This document shows, piece after piece, positions 16,787 through 26,160 of a DNA stretch of 64,000 bases. This DNA is from Promicromonospora iranensis (GTDB taxonomy: Bacteria > Actinomycetota > Actinomycetes > Actinomycetales > Cellulomonadaceae). The position numbers and the translations under genes were made by a program. Below the pieces are notes generated by a model. That model saw only the letters and a program-made list of their open reading frames with translations, was not told the DNA's origin and did no database searches. The stretch covers positions 1 to 64,000 of the forward strand of contig NZ_JAJQQP010000013.1 of the NCBI RefSeq assembly GCF_028994805.1, in the 5' to 3' direction. The stretch's first letter is position 1; each line of letters begins with the position of its first letter.

Positions 16787-18802
16787 ATGACCGCACAGAG
16801 CGCAGAGGCCGCACCGCAAGCCTTGCCGCAGCGCAAGGTCTGGGCGATCTTCGGCGGGCTCATGCTCGCGATGCTGCTCGCCGCCCTCGACCAGACCATC
16901 GTCGCCACCGCGCTGCCCACCATCGTCTCCGACCTGGGCGGCGCGGAGCACCTGTCCTGGGTCGTGACCGCGTACCTGCTCGCCAGCACCGCCACCACGG
17001 TGCTCTGGGGCAAGCTGGGCGACCTCTTCGGCCGCAAGACGCTCTTCATCACCTGCATCGTGATCTTCCTCGCCGGGTCGGTCCTCGCCGGCACGTCCCA
17101 GACGATGGGCCAGCTCGTCGCGTGGCGCGCCGTGCAGGGCGTTGGCGGCGGCGGGCTGATGGTGCTGTCCCAGGCGATCATCGGCGACGTCGTGCCACCC
17201 CGGGAGCGTGGCCGGTACCAGGGCCTGTTCGGCGCGGTCTTCGGCGTCTCGTCGGTCGCCGGACCGCTGCTCGGCGGCTTCTTCGTCGACCACCTCGACT
17301 GGCGCTGGGTCTTCTACATCAACATCCCGCTCGGGGCCGTCGCGCTCCTCGTCGTCGCCGTCGTCCTGCCGCGCATCACCACGGACGCCAGGCCCCGCAT
17401 CGACTACGCCGGGATCACCCTGCTCGCGACCGTCTCGACGGCGATCGTGCTCGTCACCAGCCTGGGCGGTACCACATGGGGGTGGCGATCCGGACCTGTC
17501 TACGCCCTGGTCGCACTGGCGATCGCGGGTCTGCTCGCCTTTGTCCTGGCCGAGCGGCACGCCCCCGAGCCCGTGCTGCCGCTGCGCCTCTTCCGCAACA
17601 AGGTGTTCTCCGTCGCGGCGGTCATCGGCTTCGCCGTCGGCTTCGCGATGTTCGGCGCCATCACCTACCTGCCGCTCTACCTGCAGACCGTCAAGGGCTC
17701 GACCCCCACCGAGTCCGGCCTCGAGATGACGCCGATGATGCTCGGCCTGCTCATCACGTCCATCGCGTCGGGACAGCTCATCTCCCGCACCGGGCGCTAC
17801 AAGATCTACCCGGTCCTCGGCACGGCGATCACCGCCGTCGGGCTCTACCTCCTCTCCCTCATGGACCAGGACACGACGACCCTCCAGGCAGGCCTGAGCA
17901 TGTTCGTGCTCGGGGCCGGGCTCGGCATGGTCACCCAGGTGCTCGTCATCGCCGTCCAGAACGCCGTCAGCTACCGCGACCTCGGCACCGCGACGTCGGG
18001 CGCCACCTACTTCCGCACCATCGGCGCGTCCATCGGCGTCGCCGTCTTCGGCACGATCTTCGCGGGCCGCCTCACCGACGAGCTGGTGACCGGTGTCCCG
18101 GACACCGCCCAGGGCCCCTGCGATCCCGAGGCGCTCGCGGCCTCCACGCAGGCGCTCGCCCAGTGCTCGCCCGAGGTGCAGACCTGGTTCCTCGACGCCT
18201 ATGCCGGCGCGCTGCACGTCGTCTTCCTGGGGGCGGTGCCGGTGGCAGCGTTGGCCTTCCTCCTGACCTGGCTGCTGCCCGAGGTCGAGCTGCGCACCGC
18301 CACCCGCGCGGGCGACGGCGCCACCGTGGGGCACGCGGCGGGCGAGTCCTTCGCCCTGCCGTCATCCCGCACCTCGCTCGAGGAGCTTCGGATGATCGTG
18401 TGGCGGCACGTCGGTAAGAGGGACCCCTTGCGGGTCTACGAGGTCGTCGCGCAGGACGTCGGCCTGTCCCCGCAGGAGGCGTGGATGGTCACGCGCGTCT
18501 CCCTCAAGCGCACCCGGTCCGTACGGCTCATGGCCGAGCGCACCGCCGGCTCCGAGCGAGCGGTGCGGGACGTGGCGGACTCCCTCGCCACCCGCGGGCT
18601 CGTGGAGGTCGACGGCGACACGGTCCGCGCGCTGCCCGGTGCGGACGACGCCGCGGAATCGATCCGGGCGGCGGAGCGGGAACGGCTGCGGCGCTACGTC
18701 GCCGAGTGGCCCGACGGCGACGAGCCCGAGATCGCGCAGCTCGTGGACCAGCTCACGCGCGACCTGCTGGCCGACAGGAGCGACCACGCGCCGAGGCCGT
18801 GA
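16787..18802 (+). CDS. DHA2-family MFS drug exporter with C-terminal cytoplasmic domain
   Basis: The first about 500 of 671 residues form a 14-helix EmrB/QacA-type proton antiporter: [16 protein letters not shown] (motif D1), [13 protein letters not shown] (motif A), [19 protein letters not shown] and [10 protein letters not shown] (motif C). After the last helix ([14 protein letters not shown]) about 160 residues remain that are not membrane. The segment from [12 protein letters not shown] through [11 protein letters not shown] and [25 protein letters not shown] looks like a winged-helix, MarR-like module. ATG 16787 follows GGGAGG. Divergence from the DrrAB-like operon suggests co-regulated efflux. 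Confidence 0.9.
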   Translation: MTAQSAEAAPQALPQRKVWAIFGGLMLAMLLAALDQTIVATALPTIVSDLGGAEHLSWVVTAYLLASTATTVLWGKLGDLFGRKTLFITCIVIFLAGSVLAGTSQTMGQLVAWRAVQGVGGGGLMVLSQAIIGDVVPPRERGRYQGLFGAVFGVSSVAGPLLGGFFVDHLDWRWVFYINIPLGAVALLVVAVVLPRITTDARPRIDYAGITLLATVSTAIVLVTSLGGTTWGWRSGPVYALVALAIAGLLAFVLAERHAPEPVLPLRLFRNKVFSVAAVIGFAVGFAMFGAITYLPLYLQTVKGSTPTESGLEMTPMMLGLLITSIASGQLISRTGRYKIYPVLGTAITAVGLYLLSLMDQDTTTLQAGLSMFVLGAGLGMVTQVLVIAVQNAVSYRDLGTATSGATYFRTIGASIGVAVFGTIFAGRLTDELVTGVPDTAQGPCDPEALAASTQALAQCSPEVQTWFLDAYAGALHVVFLGAVPVAALAFLLTWLLPEVELRTATRAGDGATVGHAAGESFALPSSRTSLEELRMIVWRHVGKRDPLRVYEVVAQDVGLSPQEAWMVTRVSLKRTRSVRLMAERTAGSERAVRDVADSLATRGLVEVDGDTVRALPGADDAAESIRAAERERLRRYVAEWPDGDEPEIAQLVDQLTRDLLADRSDHAPRP

Positions 18803-18834
18803 CGGTCGGTGACGGTCCGTGATGGTATGGCCCG

Positions 18835-19737
18835 GTGCCTTCTCCGACGCCTCGCGCTTACCACCATGTCGACGTCTTCGCGTCGCGCCCCTACACGGGC
18901 AACAGCCTGGCGGTCCTGCCGGACGCGCTGGACCTCACCGATGCCCAGCTGCTGACCATCACGCAGGAGCTGCGGCACTTCGAGACGATCTTCCTGGGGC
19001 CGGTGTCGGCGGACGGGACGGTCGCCGCCCGCGTCTTCGACCTGTTCGAGGAGCTGCCCTTCGCGGGGCACCCGCTGCTGGGGGCGGCCGCGGTCCTGCA
19101 CGCGAGCGCCGGTGACCCGCAGCCGCGGCAGTGGGTCTTCGAGCTCCGGGACCGGCAGGTGCGGGCCACCACCCGGCGCAGCGGCGTCGGCTATCACGCC
19201 ACCATCGACCAGGGCCGGCCCGAGTTCCTGGGCACCGTTGCGGGGGACGCCGTCGCGCCGCTCTACGAGGCGCTCGACCTGCCTGGCCCGACGGCGGGCG
19301 CTGCGGGCTCCGGCAGCAGCGGCCTGCCCCTGGAGGTGGTCTCGACGGGCCTGCGCTACCTGATCGTCCCGGTCCGCGGCGGGCTGGACCGGGCCCGGAT
19401 CGTGCGGCCCGACTTCGCGGCCCTGCTGGCCGAGCAGGGAGCCCAGTACGCCTACCTGATCGACCCGGACACCCTGGAGGGCAGGCACTGGAACAACGAC
19501 GGGATCATGGAGGACGTGGCCACGGGGAGCGCGGCGGGGTGCGTCGGTGCCTACCTCGCCCGGCACGGCGTGGTCCCCACCGGTGTGGAGCTCGTGCTCC
19601 ACCAGGGGCGGTTCACCGGCCGGCCCAGCGAGCTCCACGTCCTGCCCGAGGGCACGCCCGCCGATCTCCACAACGTACGGGTCGGCGGCGAGGTCGCACT
19701 GGTCGCGCGCGGCTTCCTGGACGCGCTACCGGGCTGA
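18835..19737 (+). CDS. PhzF-family isomerase
   Basis: The 300-residue protein matches the PhzF/DapF fold. YHHVDVFASRPYTGNSLAV opens it, ELRHFETIFL carries the catalytic Glu (about residue 45), ELPFAGHPLLGAA is the phosphate-loop-like motif, and IMEDVATGSAAGCVGAYL is the C-terminal signature. PhzF proteins catalyse proton-shift isomerisations; most members outside phenazine clusters have unknown substrates. No phenazine genes are nearby. The GTG at 18835 sits 32 bp after the DHA2 stop, so it may be co-transcribed. Confidence 0.88.
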   Translation: MPSPTPRAYHHVDVFASRPYTGNSLAVLPDALDLTDAQLLTITQELRHFETIFLGPVSADGTVAARVFDLFEELPFAGHPLLGAAAVLHASAGDPQPRQWVFELRDRQVRATTRRSGVGYHATIDQGRPEFLGTVAGDAVAPLYEALDLPGPTAGAAGSGSSGLPLEVVSTGLRYLIVPVRGGLDRARIVRPDFAALLAEQGAQYAYLIDPDTLEGRHWNNDGIMEDVATGSAAGCVGAYLARHGVVPTGVELVLHQGRFTGRPSELHVLPEGTPADLHNVRVGGEVALVARGFLDALPG

Positions 19738-19787
19738 CCGGAACTGCGGCCGACGCACCGTGACCGGGGACTGCCTGACGGCCGTCC

Positions 19788-20243
19788 TCAGCGTCCGGGG
19801 GAGTGCTGCGCCGCGCGCGAGCGGCCGCGGGAGCCGGTGACGCTCGATACGCCGTTGGGCGATCCCGCGTCCCAGGCGCGTGCGATGCCGAGGCGGCGCA
19901 GGTGCTCGCCGGTCACGGTGGCGCCGTCGGGACCTATCCAGTGCTCGGTGCCGAACCGCTCGTCGGTGGCCGCGTCCCAGCGGCGCATGAAGGGAGTGCC
20001 GTTGTTGGCGATGACCACCGAGCCGTACGTGGTCGGCAGGGGCCGGTCGGGGAGATGGATGAGGGTGTAGACCTCGGCGAGGTCCGCCGGCCCGACGGAG
20101 GACACGCTGTACCAGTTGCCGTCCACGTCGCGTTGCACCGCGTACCCGCTCGCGTCCAGCGCGACGCTCAGGTAGGGCAGGTCGGCGTCGAGCAGCTCCT
20201 GGCTGGACTGGTAGACGGTGCCCACCTGGGCTGCCTGGCTCAT
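19788..20243 (-). CDS. Hypothetical protein, 151 aa
   Basis: The start ATG 20243 follows AAGGAGACCTCCCG. The product contains YLSVALDASGYAVQRDVDGNWYSV and VYTLIHLPDRPLPTTYGSVVI, a mixed alpha/beta sequence without signal peptide or membrane helix, and ends in a basic tail. I do not recognise the family. Its codon use and a good ribosome binding site support a real gene. It shares the 3' side with PhzF (convergent). Confidence 0.6.
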   Translation of the reverse strand: MSQAAQVGTVYQSSQELLDADLPYLSVALDASGYAVQRDVDGNWYSVSSVGPADLAEVYTLIHLPDRPLPTTYGSVVIANNGTPFMRRWDAATDERFGTEHWIGPDGATVTGEHLRRLGIARAWDAGSPNGVSSVTGSRGRSRAAQHSPGR

Positions 20244-20318
20244 CGGGAGGTCTCCTTGGCGTCGACGCGGTGCTGGTCCCACCCATCAAAGCGGATTTGT
20301 CGTGATTGGGGGGCTCGA

Positions 20319-20350
20319 ACGGGCCGCCCGGGTGAATCCGGGCGGCCCGT
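20319..20350 (-). terminator. Hairpin terminator downstream of terC
   Basis: A perfect 13-bp stem (acgggccgcccgg, 20319-20331, with its complement at 20338-20350) with a 6-nt loop starts five bases beyond the TerC stop. It is the obvious terminator for that minus-strand gene. Confidence 0.8.
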
Positions 20351-20354
20351 CAGC

Positions 20355-21452
20355 TCACCGCGCTTCCGTCTCGGTCCCGCTCGGCGCCGCGTCGGCGTCG
20401 GCGCGGCGTGCGTCGACGCCCTGGGGGTGGTGGTCCGGCTCGGCGACGTGCGCCGACGTCTCCGGGTCTCTGGAGTCCCGGGTGGCGTACAGGCTGGTCG
20501 CGGTGACGATGGCGAGGACGCCGATGATGACGCCGAGCGACGCGAGCGTCGGGATCTCCGGGACGCCCGCCCAGATGCCGTGGGCCCAGTGCAGCACGAG
20601 CTTGACGCCGATGAACGCCAGGATCGTCGCGAGCCCGTACCCGAGGTGCACCAGCTTGCTGAGGGCGCCCTGGAGCACGAAGTACAGGGCGCGCAGGCCG
20701 AGCAGGGCGAAGGCGTTGGTCGCGAACACGAGGTACGGGTCGCTCGTGATGCCGTAGACGGCGGGGACCGAGTCGACCGCGAAGACGATGTCGGTGGCGA
20801 AGACGGCGACCACCACCACCGCGAGCGGGGTGAGCATGCGCCGCCCGTTCTCGCGGACCGAGAGCCGGGGCCCGCGGTAGTCCTCGGTGACGGGCATGAA
20901 GCGGCGGATCAGCCGGACCGACCGCATCTGCGAGACGTCGGTGTCGTGCGCGCCGCCCTTGACCTGGTCGACCAGGATCTTGACCGCCGTCGCGAGCAGG
21001 ATCGCGCCGAAGAGCAGGAACGCCCAGCTGAGGTTGGCCAGGACGGCCGCCCCGAGCGCGATGAAGATCCCGCGGAGCACGAGCGCCCCGACGATGCCGA
21101 GCAGGAGCACGCGCTGCTGCAGCGCCGCCGGCACCGCGAAGGCGGTGAGCAGGAGCATGAAGACGAACAGGTTGTCGACGGACAGCGACTTCTCGACGAG
21201 GTACCCGGTGAGGTACTGCACGCCGGTGTCCGAGCCGAAGGTGGCCCAAATCCACCCACCGAAGGCGAGGGGGAGGGCGATGTAGAAGGCGCTCCAGCCC
21301 AGGGCCTCACGCATGGACACCTCGTGCGGGCGCCTGGTGATGAGGAAGTCCACCGCCAGCAGGGCCAGGACGGCGAGGATGGTCACGGCCCACATGGTGG
21401 GGGTGGCGATCGAGGTCAGGGCAGGGGAGGAAGAACCGGTGATGGTGAGCAA
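20355..21452 (-). CDS. TerC/Alx-family membrane protein, probable Mn2+ exporter
   Basis: The protein has the TerC pattern of nine helices with acidic metal-binding residues in LVEKSLSVDNLFVFMLL and ATDIVFAVDSVPAVYGIT. FATNAFALLGLRALYFVL and HLGYGLATILAFIGVKLVLHW are further family blocks. TerC/Alx proteins export manganese and may load exported metalloenzymes. I prefer the TTG at 21452 (GGAGACTCC just upstream), because the longer frame to 21497 runs through the conserved riboswitch. The C-terminal 50 residues are hydrophilic and variable. Control by the Mn2+ leader upstream is expected. Confidence 0.88.
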   Translation of the reverse strand: MLTITGSSSPALTSIATPTMWAVTILAVLALLAVDFLITRRPHEVSMREALGWSAFYIALPLAFGGWIWATFGSDTGVQYLTGYLVEKSLSVDNLFVFMLLLTAFAVPAALQQRVLLLGIVGALVLRGIFIALGAAVLANLSWAFLLFGAILLATAVKILVDQVKGGAHDTDVSQMRSVRLIRRFMPVTEDYRGPRLSVRENGRRMLTPLAVVVVAVFATDIVFAVDSVPAVYGITSDPYLVFATNAFALLGLRALYFVLQGALSKLVHLGYGLATILAFIGVKLVLHWAHGIWAGVPEIPTLASLGVIIGVLAIVTATSLYATRDSRDPETSAHVAEPDHHPQGVDARRADADAAPSGTETEAR

Positions 21453-21460
21453 GGAGTCTC

Positions 21461-21570
21461 CACGGTCGATGGCTCCGAGGTCTCCTTCACCTTGCACCGC
21501 AAGGCCGCCGCCCGAGGTCGCTGGTGCGCCGTACTGACCGGACGATGTTGGGGAAGTACTCCCCTCGCAC
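21461..21570 (-). promoter_or_regulatory. yybP-ykoY family Mn2+ riboswitch (leader of terC)
   Basis: Reading leftward from 21570, the leader has a GAGGGGAGTACTTCCCC box. GGGGAGTA is the conserved first loop strand of the yybP-ykoY motif. It also has a CGTCCGGTCAGTACGG segment, and AAGGAGACCTCGG near the TTG start. It directly precedes a TerC gene, the classic partner of this Mn2+-sensing class. I folded it only by eye. A covariance-model search (RF00080) would settle it. Confidence 0.75.
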
Positions 21571-21634
21571 TGCGCATCCTACGACACGTTTCTGGGTGAG
21601 TTCCTGGGTGAAGTGTGCGACCCGTCCAGGAGGG

Positions 21635-22084
21635 CTACCGGTGCGTCGCGCGGGTGCCGTCGTCGCGGTGCGCGAGCGTGGCGAGCGCGTCCTTCCAGTA
21701 CCCCTCGGCGGCGATCGCGTGCCGTTCGGTGTCGATGTTCTCCTCGACGACGGTGACCCGCGTGCCACCGTCGTCGGGCTCGAGCGCGATGCGGATCTCG
21801 TGGTAGTTCTCGGGGACGTCCTCCAGGCCGTTCAGCGGCGCGAAGTGCGTGAAGTGCAGGAGCCGCGGCCGGTCGACGGCGATGACGGTGCCCTTGTCCG
21901 CGAACACCCGGCCGAAGAAGTGGCCCTCGAACGTGATGGGGCTGCCCGGCTGGAAGTCCGTCTCGATGTTGGCGCCCAGCATCCATCGTGCGCCCGGGTG
22001 CACGAGCACGGCCCAGACGCGCTCGGGGGGCTCGGCGATGTGGGTCGTCGCGGTGACGCTGTGTCGCGGGGTCTCGGTGCTCAT
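21635..22084 (-). CDS. SRPBCC (START/AHSA1-type) protein
   Basis: This 149-residue protein begins MSTETPRHSVTATTHI. PPERVWAVLVHPGARWML, then FEGHFFGRVFADKGTV and ALEPDDGGTRVTVVEEN show the helix-grip SRPBCC fold with a hydrophobic ligand cavity. It ends with a long helix (GYWKDALATLAHR). Family members bind lipids or act as small-molecule cyclases or stress proteins; the ligand is unknown. ATG 22084 has GGAAGG upstream and is divergent from topoisomerase IB. Confidence 0.8.
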   Translation of the reverse strand: MSTETPRHSVTATTHIAEPPERVWAVLVHPGARWMLGANIETDFQPGSPITFEGHFFGRVFADKGTVIAVDRPRLLHFTHFAPLNGLEDVPENYHEIRIALEPDDGGTRVTVVEENIDTERHAIAAEGYWKDALATLAHRDDGTRATHR

Positions 22085-22208
22085 CGTTGCCTTCCGTCGT
22101 GCTCTCGGACACGACCGTACCCCGCCGCAGGTCAGGTGGCGGCGCGCCGGATGCCAGCGGGCGCCCGTCGGGCCATAGTGGCTGGAGGAGCGGCGGGAGG
22201 AGGTGGCG

Positions 22209-23246
22209 ATGGGCACGGTCGGGGACGGCCTGACCCACAGCTGCGACGCCGACAACGGCATCCACCGTCGCCGGCGCGGGAAGGGGTTCAGCTACGTGGA
22301 CCACCGGGGCGCACGGGTCACCGACCCGGAGACGCTCGAGCGGATCCGCTCGCTCGCCGTCCCGCCCGCGTGGACCGACGTGTGGATCTGCCTCGACGCG
22401 ACGGGGCACATCCAGGCCACGGGGCGCGACGCCAAGAACCGCAAGCAGTACCTGTACCACCGCCGGTGGCGCGAGCACCGCGACGCCGCCAAGTTCCACG
22501 AGCTGGTGCAGTTCGGCGAAGGGCTCACGACGCTGCGCAAGCGGGTCGACGCCGACATGCGCGCGCCGCGGCTGGGCCCGGACCGTGTGGTCGCGACCGT
22601 CGTCCGGCTGCTCGACGAGACGCTGATCCGCGTCGGCAACGACGAGTACGTGCGTTCCGGCGAGTCGTTCGGGCTGACGACGCTGCGGAACCGGCACGCC
22701 ACCATCGAGGGGGCTGAGGTGCGGTTCCGCTTCCGCGGCAAGTCGGGCACGCCGCACGACGTGGTCGTCCACGACCGGCGGGTGGCGAACATCGTCCGCC
22801 GCTGTCGGGAGCTGCCCGGTCAGCAGCTGCTGCAGTACGTGGAGGGCGACGAGGTGAAGAGCATCGGGTCGCGCGACGTCAACGACTACCTCGGCAGGGT
22901 GACCGCTGCCGACTACACGGCCAAGACCTTCCGGACCTGGGGAGCCAGCGCGGTCGCCTTCGGCCACCTGCGCCGCCTCGACCCCGCGAACCGGCGTGAG
23001 CACGACGCGCAGCGCGCCGAGGCCGTCCGGATCACGGCCGCCCACCTGCACAACACCCCGGCGGTGTGCCGCAAGAGCTACATCCACCCCGCGATCCTCG
23101 CCGAGGACCGCGCCGACCTCGACCGCCTGATCGAGCGGTCCCACGCCAACGCCTCCCGCGGGTCCCGCTGGATGGACGCCGACGAGCGCGCCCTCCTGAA
23201 GTTCCTGACGGCCGCCGAGGAGTCGCGCGAGGCACCGGCCGCGTGA
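22209..23246 (+). CDS. DNA topoisomerase IB (poxvirus-like)
   Basis: The 345-residue enzyme relaxes supercoils through a 3'-phosphotyrosyl intermediate. GFSYVDHRGARV and LAVPPAWTDVWICLDATGHIQATG mark the N-terminal DNA clamp. GRDAKNRKQYLYH and NDEYVRSGESFGLTTLRNRH belong to the catalytic core, SKxRxG-like Lys/Arg residues appear in RFRGKSGTPHD, and CRKSYIHP holds the active-site tyrosine. ATG 22209 follows GGAGGAGG. Bacterial type IB enzymes are accessory topoisomerases, common in actinobacteria. Confidence 0.92.
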   Translation: MGTVGDGLTHSCDADNGIHRRRRGKGFSYVDHRGARVTDPETLERIRSLAVPPAWTDVWICLDATGHIQATGRDAKNRKQYLYHRRWREHRDAAKFHELVQFGEGLTTLRKRVDADMRAPRLGPDRVVATVVRLLDETLIRVGNDEYVRSGESFGLTTLRNRHATIEGAEVRFRFRGKSGTPHDVVVHDRRVANIVRRCRELPGQQLLQYVEGDEVKSIGSRDVNDYLGRVTAADYTAKTFRTWGASAVAFGHLRRLDPANRREHDAQRAEAVRITAAHLHNTPAVCRKSYIHPAILAEDRADLDRLIERSHANASRGSRWMDADERALLKFLTAAEESREAPAA

Positions 23247-23289
23247 CGGGCAGGCAGGGCGGACGGGCGGGAAAGATAGGGTTGCCGGC

Positions 23290-25020
23290 GTGCATCACTC
23301 CATGGCCGAGGGCGTCCGACGAATCGACTTTCTTCCCTGGGAGTACGACCCCACATCCCCGGAGGGCGCGGCCCAGGAGGCCCGCCAGAGCGAGCTGGTC
23401 GCCGCCGGGGCGCTGATCGGCGCAGGGGTATTCATCGCGCCCAACGCGGCGGTCTTCTGCGACCGGCTCGCGGTGGGCGACCGCACCTACATCGCGGCGC
23501 TCGCCTACGTGACGGGCGACCTGACGATCGGCGCCGACTGCTCGATCAACCCCTACGCCGTGGTCCGCGGCGAGATCCGGATGGGCGACGGCGTCCGCAT
23601 CGGCGCGCACACGTCGATCCTCGGGTTCAACCACAGCATGTCCACCGACCGGCCGATCTTCGAGCAGGGCACGTGGAGCAAGGGCATCACGCTCGGCGAC
23701 GACGTCTGGATCGGCTCGAACGCCACGATCCTCGACGGCGTCACGGTCGGGGACCACGTGATCGTCGGCGCGGGCGCCGTCGTCACGAAGGACGTGCCCG
23801 ACTGGGCGGTCGTCGCGGGCAACCCGGCGCGGGTCATCCGCGACCGTCGCACGGAGAAGGGCGCCGTCCCGGCCCGGGAGCACGCCGCCGACGCCACCGC
23901 TGACCTCGCCGCGGAGCTCCGGTCGTTCGCCGGCAGGGCCCGGGAGCAGGCCGGCGACCTGCTGGCCCGCTGCTTCGAGGACGGCCGGTTCGTCGACCGG
24001 CCTGCCGCGGAGGCCGGGCTGCTGGAGCCCGCCGTCCGTCCGTGGGCCGACGCCGTCGAGATCGCGGACGTGCTGCTCGACGGGCCACCGCCCGGGTTCG
24101 ACGCCGCGGACCTGGTCCGACGCCTCACCGCGCGGCAGGACCCGGCGACCGGGCTGATCCCGGAGGGCGACCTCTCCGACAGCGGCCTCTCCGATCGCAT
24201 CCCGGCACAGCCGCTCGACCCCATGGACGGCAGCGCGAGCTACCACATCCTCAGCGTCGGCTATGCGGTCCGGCTGCTCGGCGGGCGCCTGCCGTACCCC
24301 GTCCGGGCCGTCCACGCGCTGACCGAGCGTGACCTCGTCAGGTCCCTCGAAGCACGCGACTGGGGCGCGCAGGCCTGGGGGAGCGGCGCCGCCGTCGACG
24401 CGCTCGCCACGGCGTGCGCCCTCAACATCGCGGACTTCTCGGCGGAGCTCGCCGACGGCGGAACCGGCCCGGTCCACGGGCTCATGGGCTGGCTGTCGGC
24501 CGCGGCGGATCCCCGGACGGGCATGTGGGGCGCGCCGCAGCCCGCACCCCGCTGGCTGCAGGCGGTGAACGGGTTCTACCGGCTCACCCGCGGCTCGTAC
24601 GCGCAGCTCGGGCTGCCGCTGCCCTACCCGGAGGCGGCGGTCGACACCGTGCTGGAGCACGCGGCCGACCCCTACCTGGCCACGCCCGAGGGGTACACCG
24701 CCTGCAACGTCCTCGACGTCATCCATCCCCTCTGGCTCGCCGCCCGGCAGACCGGGCACCGCCGCGCCGAGGGCGAGGCGTGGGCGCGCGGCCAGCTGCG
24801 GCGGGCGCTGCGGAGCTGGACCGACGGCGCGGGGTTCGCCTTCGCCCCCGCGACCGACGGCCCCGACGCCGTGGCCGGGCTCCAGGGCACCGAGATGTGG
24901 CTGAGCATCGTCTGGCTCCTGTCCGACTACCTGGGCCTCGCCGACGCGCTCGGCTACCGGCCGCGTGGTGTGCACAGCCCGGACCCGCTGGTCCGGCTGG
25001 CGCCCGTCGGGGAGCGCTGA
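23290..25020 (+). CDS. Left-handed beta-helix acyltransferase fused to alpha/alpha-barrel-like domain
   Basis: Residues about 35-185 are hexapeptide repeats (DRTYIAALAYVTGDLTIGAD, then GVRIGAHTSILGFNHS and VTVGDHVIVGAGAVVTKDVP) ending NPARVIRD, a maltose-acetyltransferase-like LbH transferase. His in GFNHS is the likely catalytic base. Residues about 230-570 are helix-rich, with repeated W/Y-G and LL motifs (GSASYHILSVGYAVRLLG, GAQAWGSGAAVDALA, WLQAVNGFYRLTRG, CNVLDVIHPLWLAA). They resemble the alpha/alpha toroids seen in glycan lyases or terpene cyclase-type folds. The join is uncommon. Placement beside LacI, ThuA and Gfo/Idh genes suggests sugar or glycan modification. Confidence 0.75.
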   Translation: MHHSMAEGVRRIDFLPWEYDPTSPEGAAQEARQSELVAAGALIGAGVFIAPNAAVFCDRLAVGDRTYIAALAYVTGDLTIGADCSINPYAVVRGEIRMGDGVRIGAHTSILGFNHSMSTDRPIFEQGTWSKGITLGDDVWIGSNATILDGVTVGDHVIVGAGAVVTKDVPDWAVVAGNPARVIRDRRTEKGAVPAREHAADATADLAAELRSFAGRAREQAGDLLARCFEDGRFVDRPAAEAGLLEPAVRPWADAVEIADVLLDGPPPGFDAADLVRRLTARQDPATGLIPEGDLSDSGLSDRIPAQPLDPMDGSASYHILSVGYAVRLLGGRLPYPVRAVHALTERDLVRSLEARDWGAQAWGSGAAVDALATACALNIADFSAELADGGTGPVHGLMGWLSAAADPRTGMWGAPQPAPRWLQAVNGFYRLTRGSYAQLGLPLPYPEAAVDTVLEHAADPYLATPEGYTACNVLDVIHPLWLAARQTGHRRAEGEAWARGQLRRALRSWTDGAGFAFAPATDGPDAVAGLQGTEMWLSIVWLLSDYLGLADALGYRPRGVHSPDPLVRLAPVGER

Positions 25021-25039
25021 GCCGGGCCGCACCCGCCGT

Positions 25040-26059
25040 TCAGGTACCCGCGACGGCGGCCGTGGACCCGCGCACGACGAGCGTGGTGGCGAGCTCCTCC
25101 CGCGGCGCGACGGACGGCTGGTCGGCGCTGATCCGCAGCAGCATCCGGAGCGCCGCCGAGCCCATCTCGGCGATGGGCTGGTGCACGGTGGTCAGCGCGG
25201 GACCCACCCACTGCGCCTCGGGGGAGTCGTCGAAGCCCACGACGCTGACGTCCTCGGGGATGCGGAGGCCCAGGGTGGCCGCCGCGTCGTACACGCCGAG
25301 CGCCATGGTGTCGGAGCAGGCGAAGATCGCCGTCGGCGTCGGGGTGTCCCGCAACAGCCGCGTGGCCTGCTCGGCGGAGCTCGCACGCTGCCAGTCGGTG
25401 TGCGCCACCCGTCCTTCGGGAAGCTCGACGCCGGCCTGCGCCACGGCCGAGCGGAACCCGTCGATGCGCGCCTGGCTGTAGAGGTGCGTGCGCCGTCCGG
25501 CCAGCACGGCGAAGCGCCGGTGGCCGAGCGAGAGCAGGTGTTCCGCGGCGGCGCGCCCTCCCGCCCAGTTGGTGGCCCCGACGCTCGCGACGGTGCTCGG
25601 CGGCTGCGACACGGGGTCGAGCAGCACGATGGGCACCCGCGCGGCGGCCAGCGTCGCGAGCTGTTCGCTCGTGGTGTCGACGAGGGCCAGCACCGCGCCG
25701 CGCAGCCGGCGGGCCAGCAGCCTGGTCAGCCACGCGTCGTCCGGCGGACGGGCCACCGAGACGACGACGTCGACGCCCGCCTCCTCGGCGGCGTGCTCGA
25801 CGCCGCTGAGCGCACGGTTCGCCCAGGTGCCCTCGACACCGCTGAGCACCAGGTCGACGAACGGAGAGTGCGCCCCGCGCGTGGCCGTGTCCCGGCCGGA
25901 CCGCCCGCGATAGCCGAGCTCCGCGACGATGCCCATGACTCGCGAGCGGGTCTCTGCCGAGACGTCGGAGCGGCCGCTCAGCACCTTCGACACCGTGGGC
26001 ACCGTGGTCCCGGCCGCCTTCGCCACGTCCGCGAGCGTCGTCCTGCGGGTCTGCTGCAT
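25040..26059 (-). CDS. LacI-family transcriptional regulator
   Basis: This 339-residue repressor has the N-terminal HTH (RTTLADVAKAAGTTVPTVSKVLSG), hinge helix and a periplasmic-binding-protein-like effector domain. That domain contains NWAGGRAAAEHLLSLGHRRFAVLAG, IFACSDTMALGVYDAAATLGLRIPEDVSVVGFDD and LTTVHQPIAEMG. ATG 26059 is chosen because the longer frame (26098) crosses the operator. It is divergent from thuA, and two TTGCGCAA palindromes lie in the shared promoter, so it probably represses itself and the sugar operon until a sugar derivative binds. Confidence 0.92.
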   Translation of the reverse strand: MQQTRRTTLADVAKAAGTTVPTVSKVLSGRSDVSAETRSRVMGIVAELGYRGRSGRDTATRGAHSPFVDLVLSGVEGTWANRALSGVEHAAEEAGVDVVVSVARPPDDAWLTRLLARRLRGAVLALVDTTSEQLATLAAARVPIVLLDPVSQPPSTVASVGATNWAGGRAAAEHLLSLGHRRFAVLAGRRTHLYSQARIDGFRSAVAQAGVELPEGRVAHTDWQRASSAEQATRLLRDTPTPTAIFACSDTMALGVYDAAATLGLRIPEDVSVVGFDDSPEAQWVGPALTTVHQPIAEMGSAALRMLLRISADQPSVAPREELATTLVVRGSTAAVAGT

Positions 26060-26083
26060 GCCGTGACCATAGTCATGGCGGCG

Positions 26084-26099
26084 AAAGTTGCGCAACATT
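26084..26099. promoter_or_regulatory. LacI-type operator 1
   Basis: The palindrome aaagttgcgcaacatt has the core TTGCGCAA at 26088-26095 and lies 25 bp upstream of the lacI start. It closely matches operator 2 at 26161. LacI-family proteins bind such CG-centred palindromes. Confidence 0.7.
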
Positions 26100-26160
26100 C
26101 TGGATCTTGATCGAGCCAGAGTGGTGCTGTATCAAAGGGGTGCGGCACCCTGCCGGGCTC

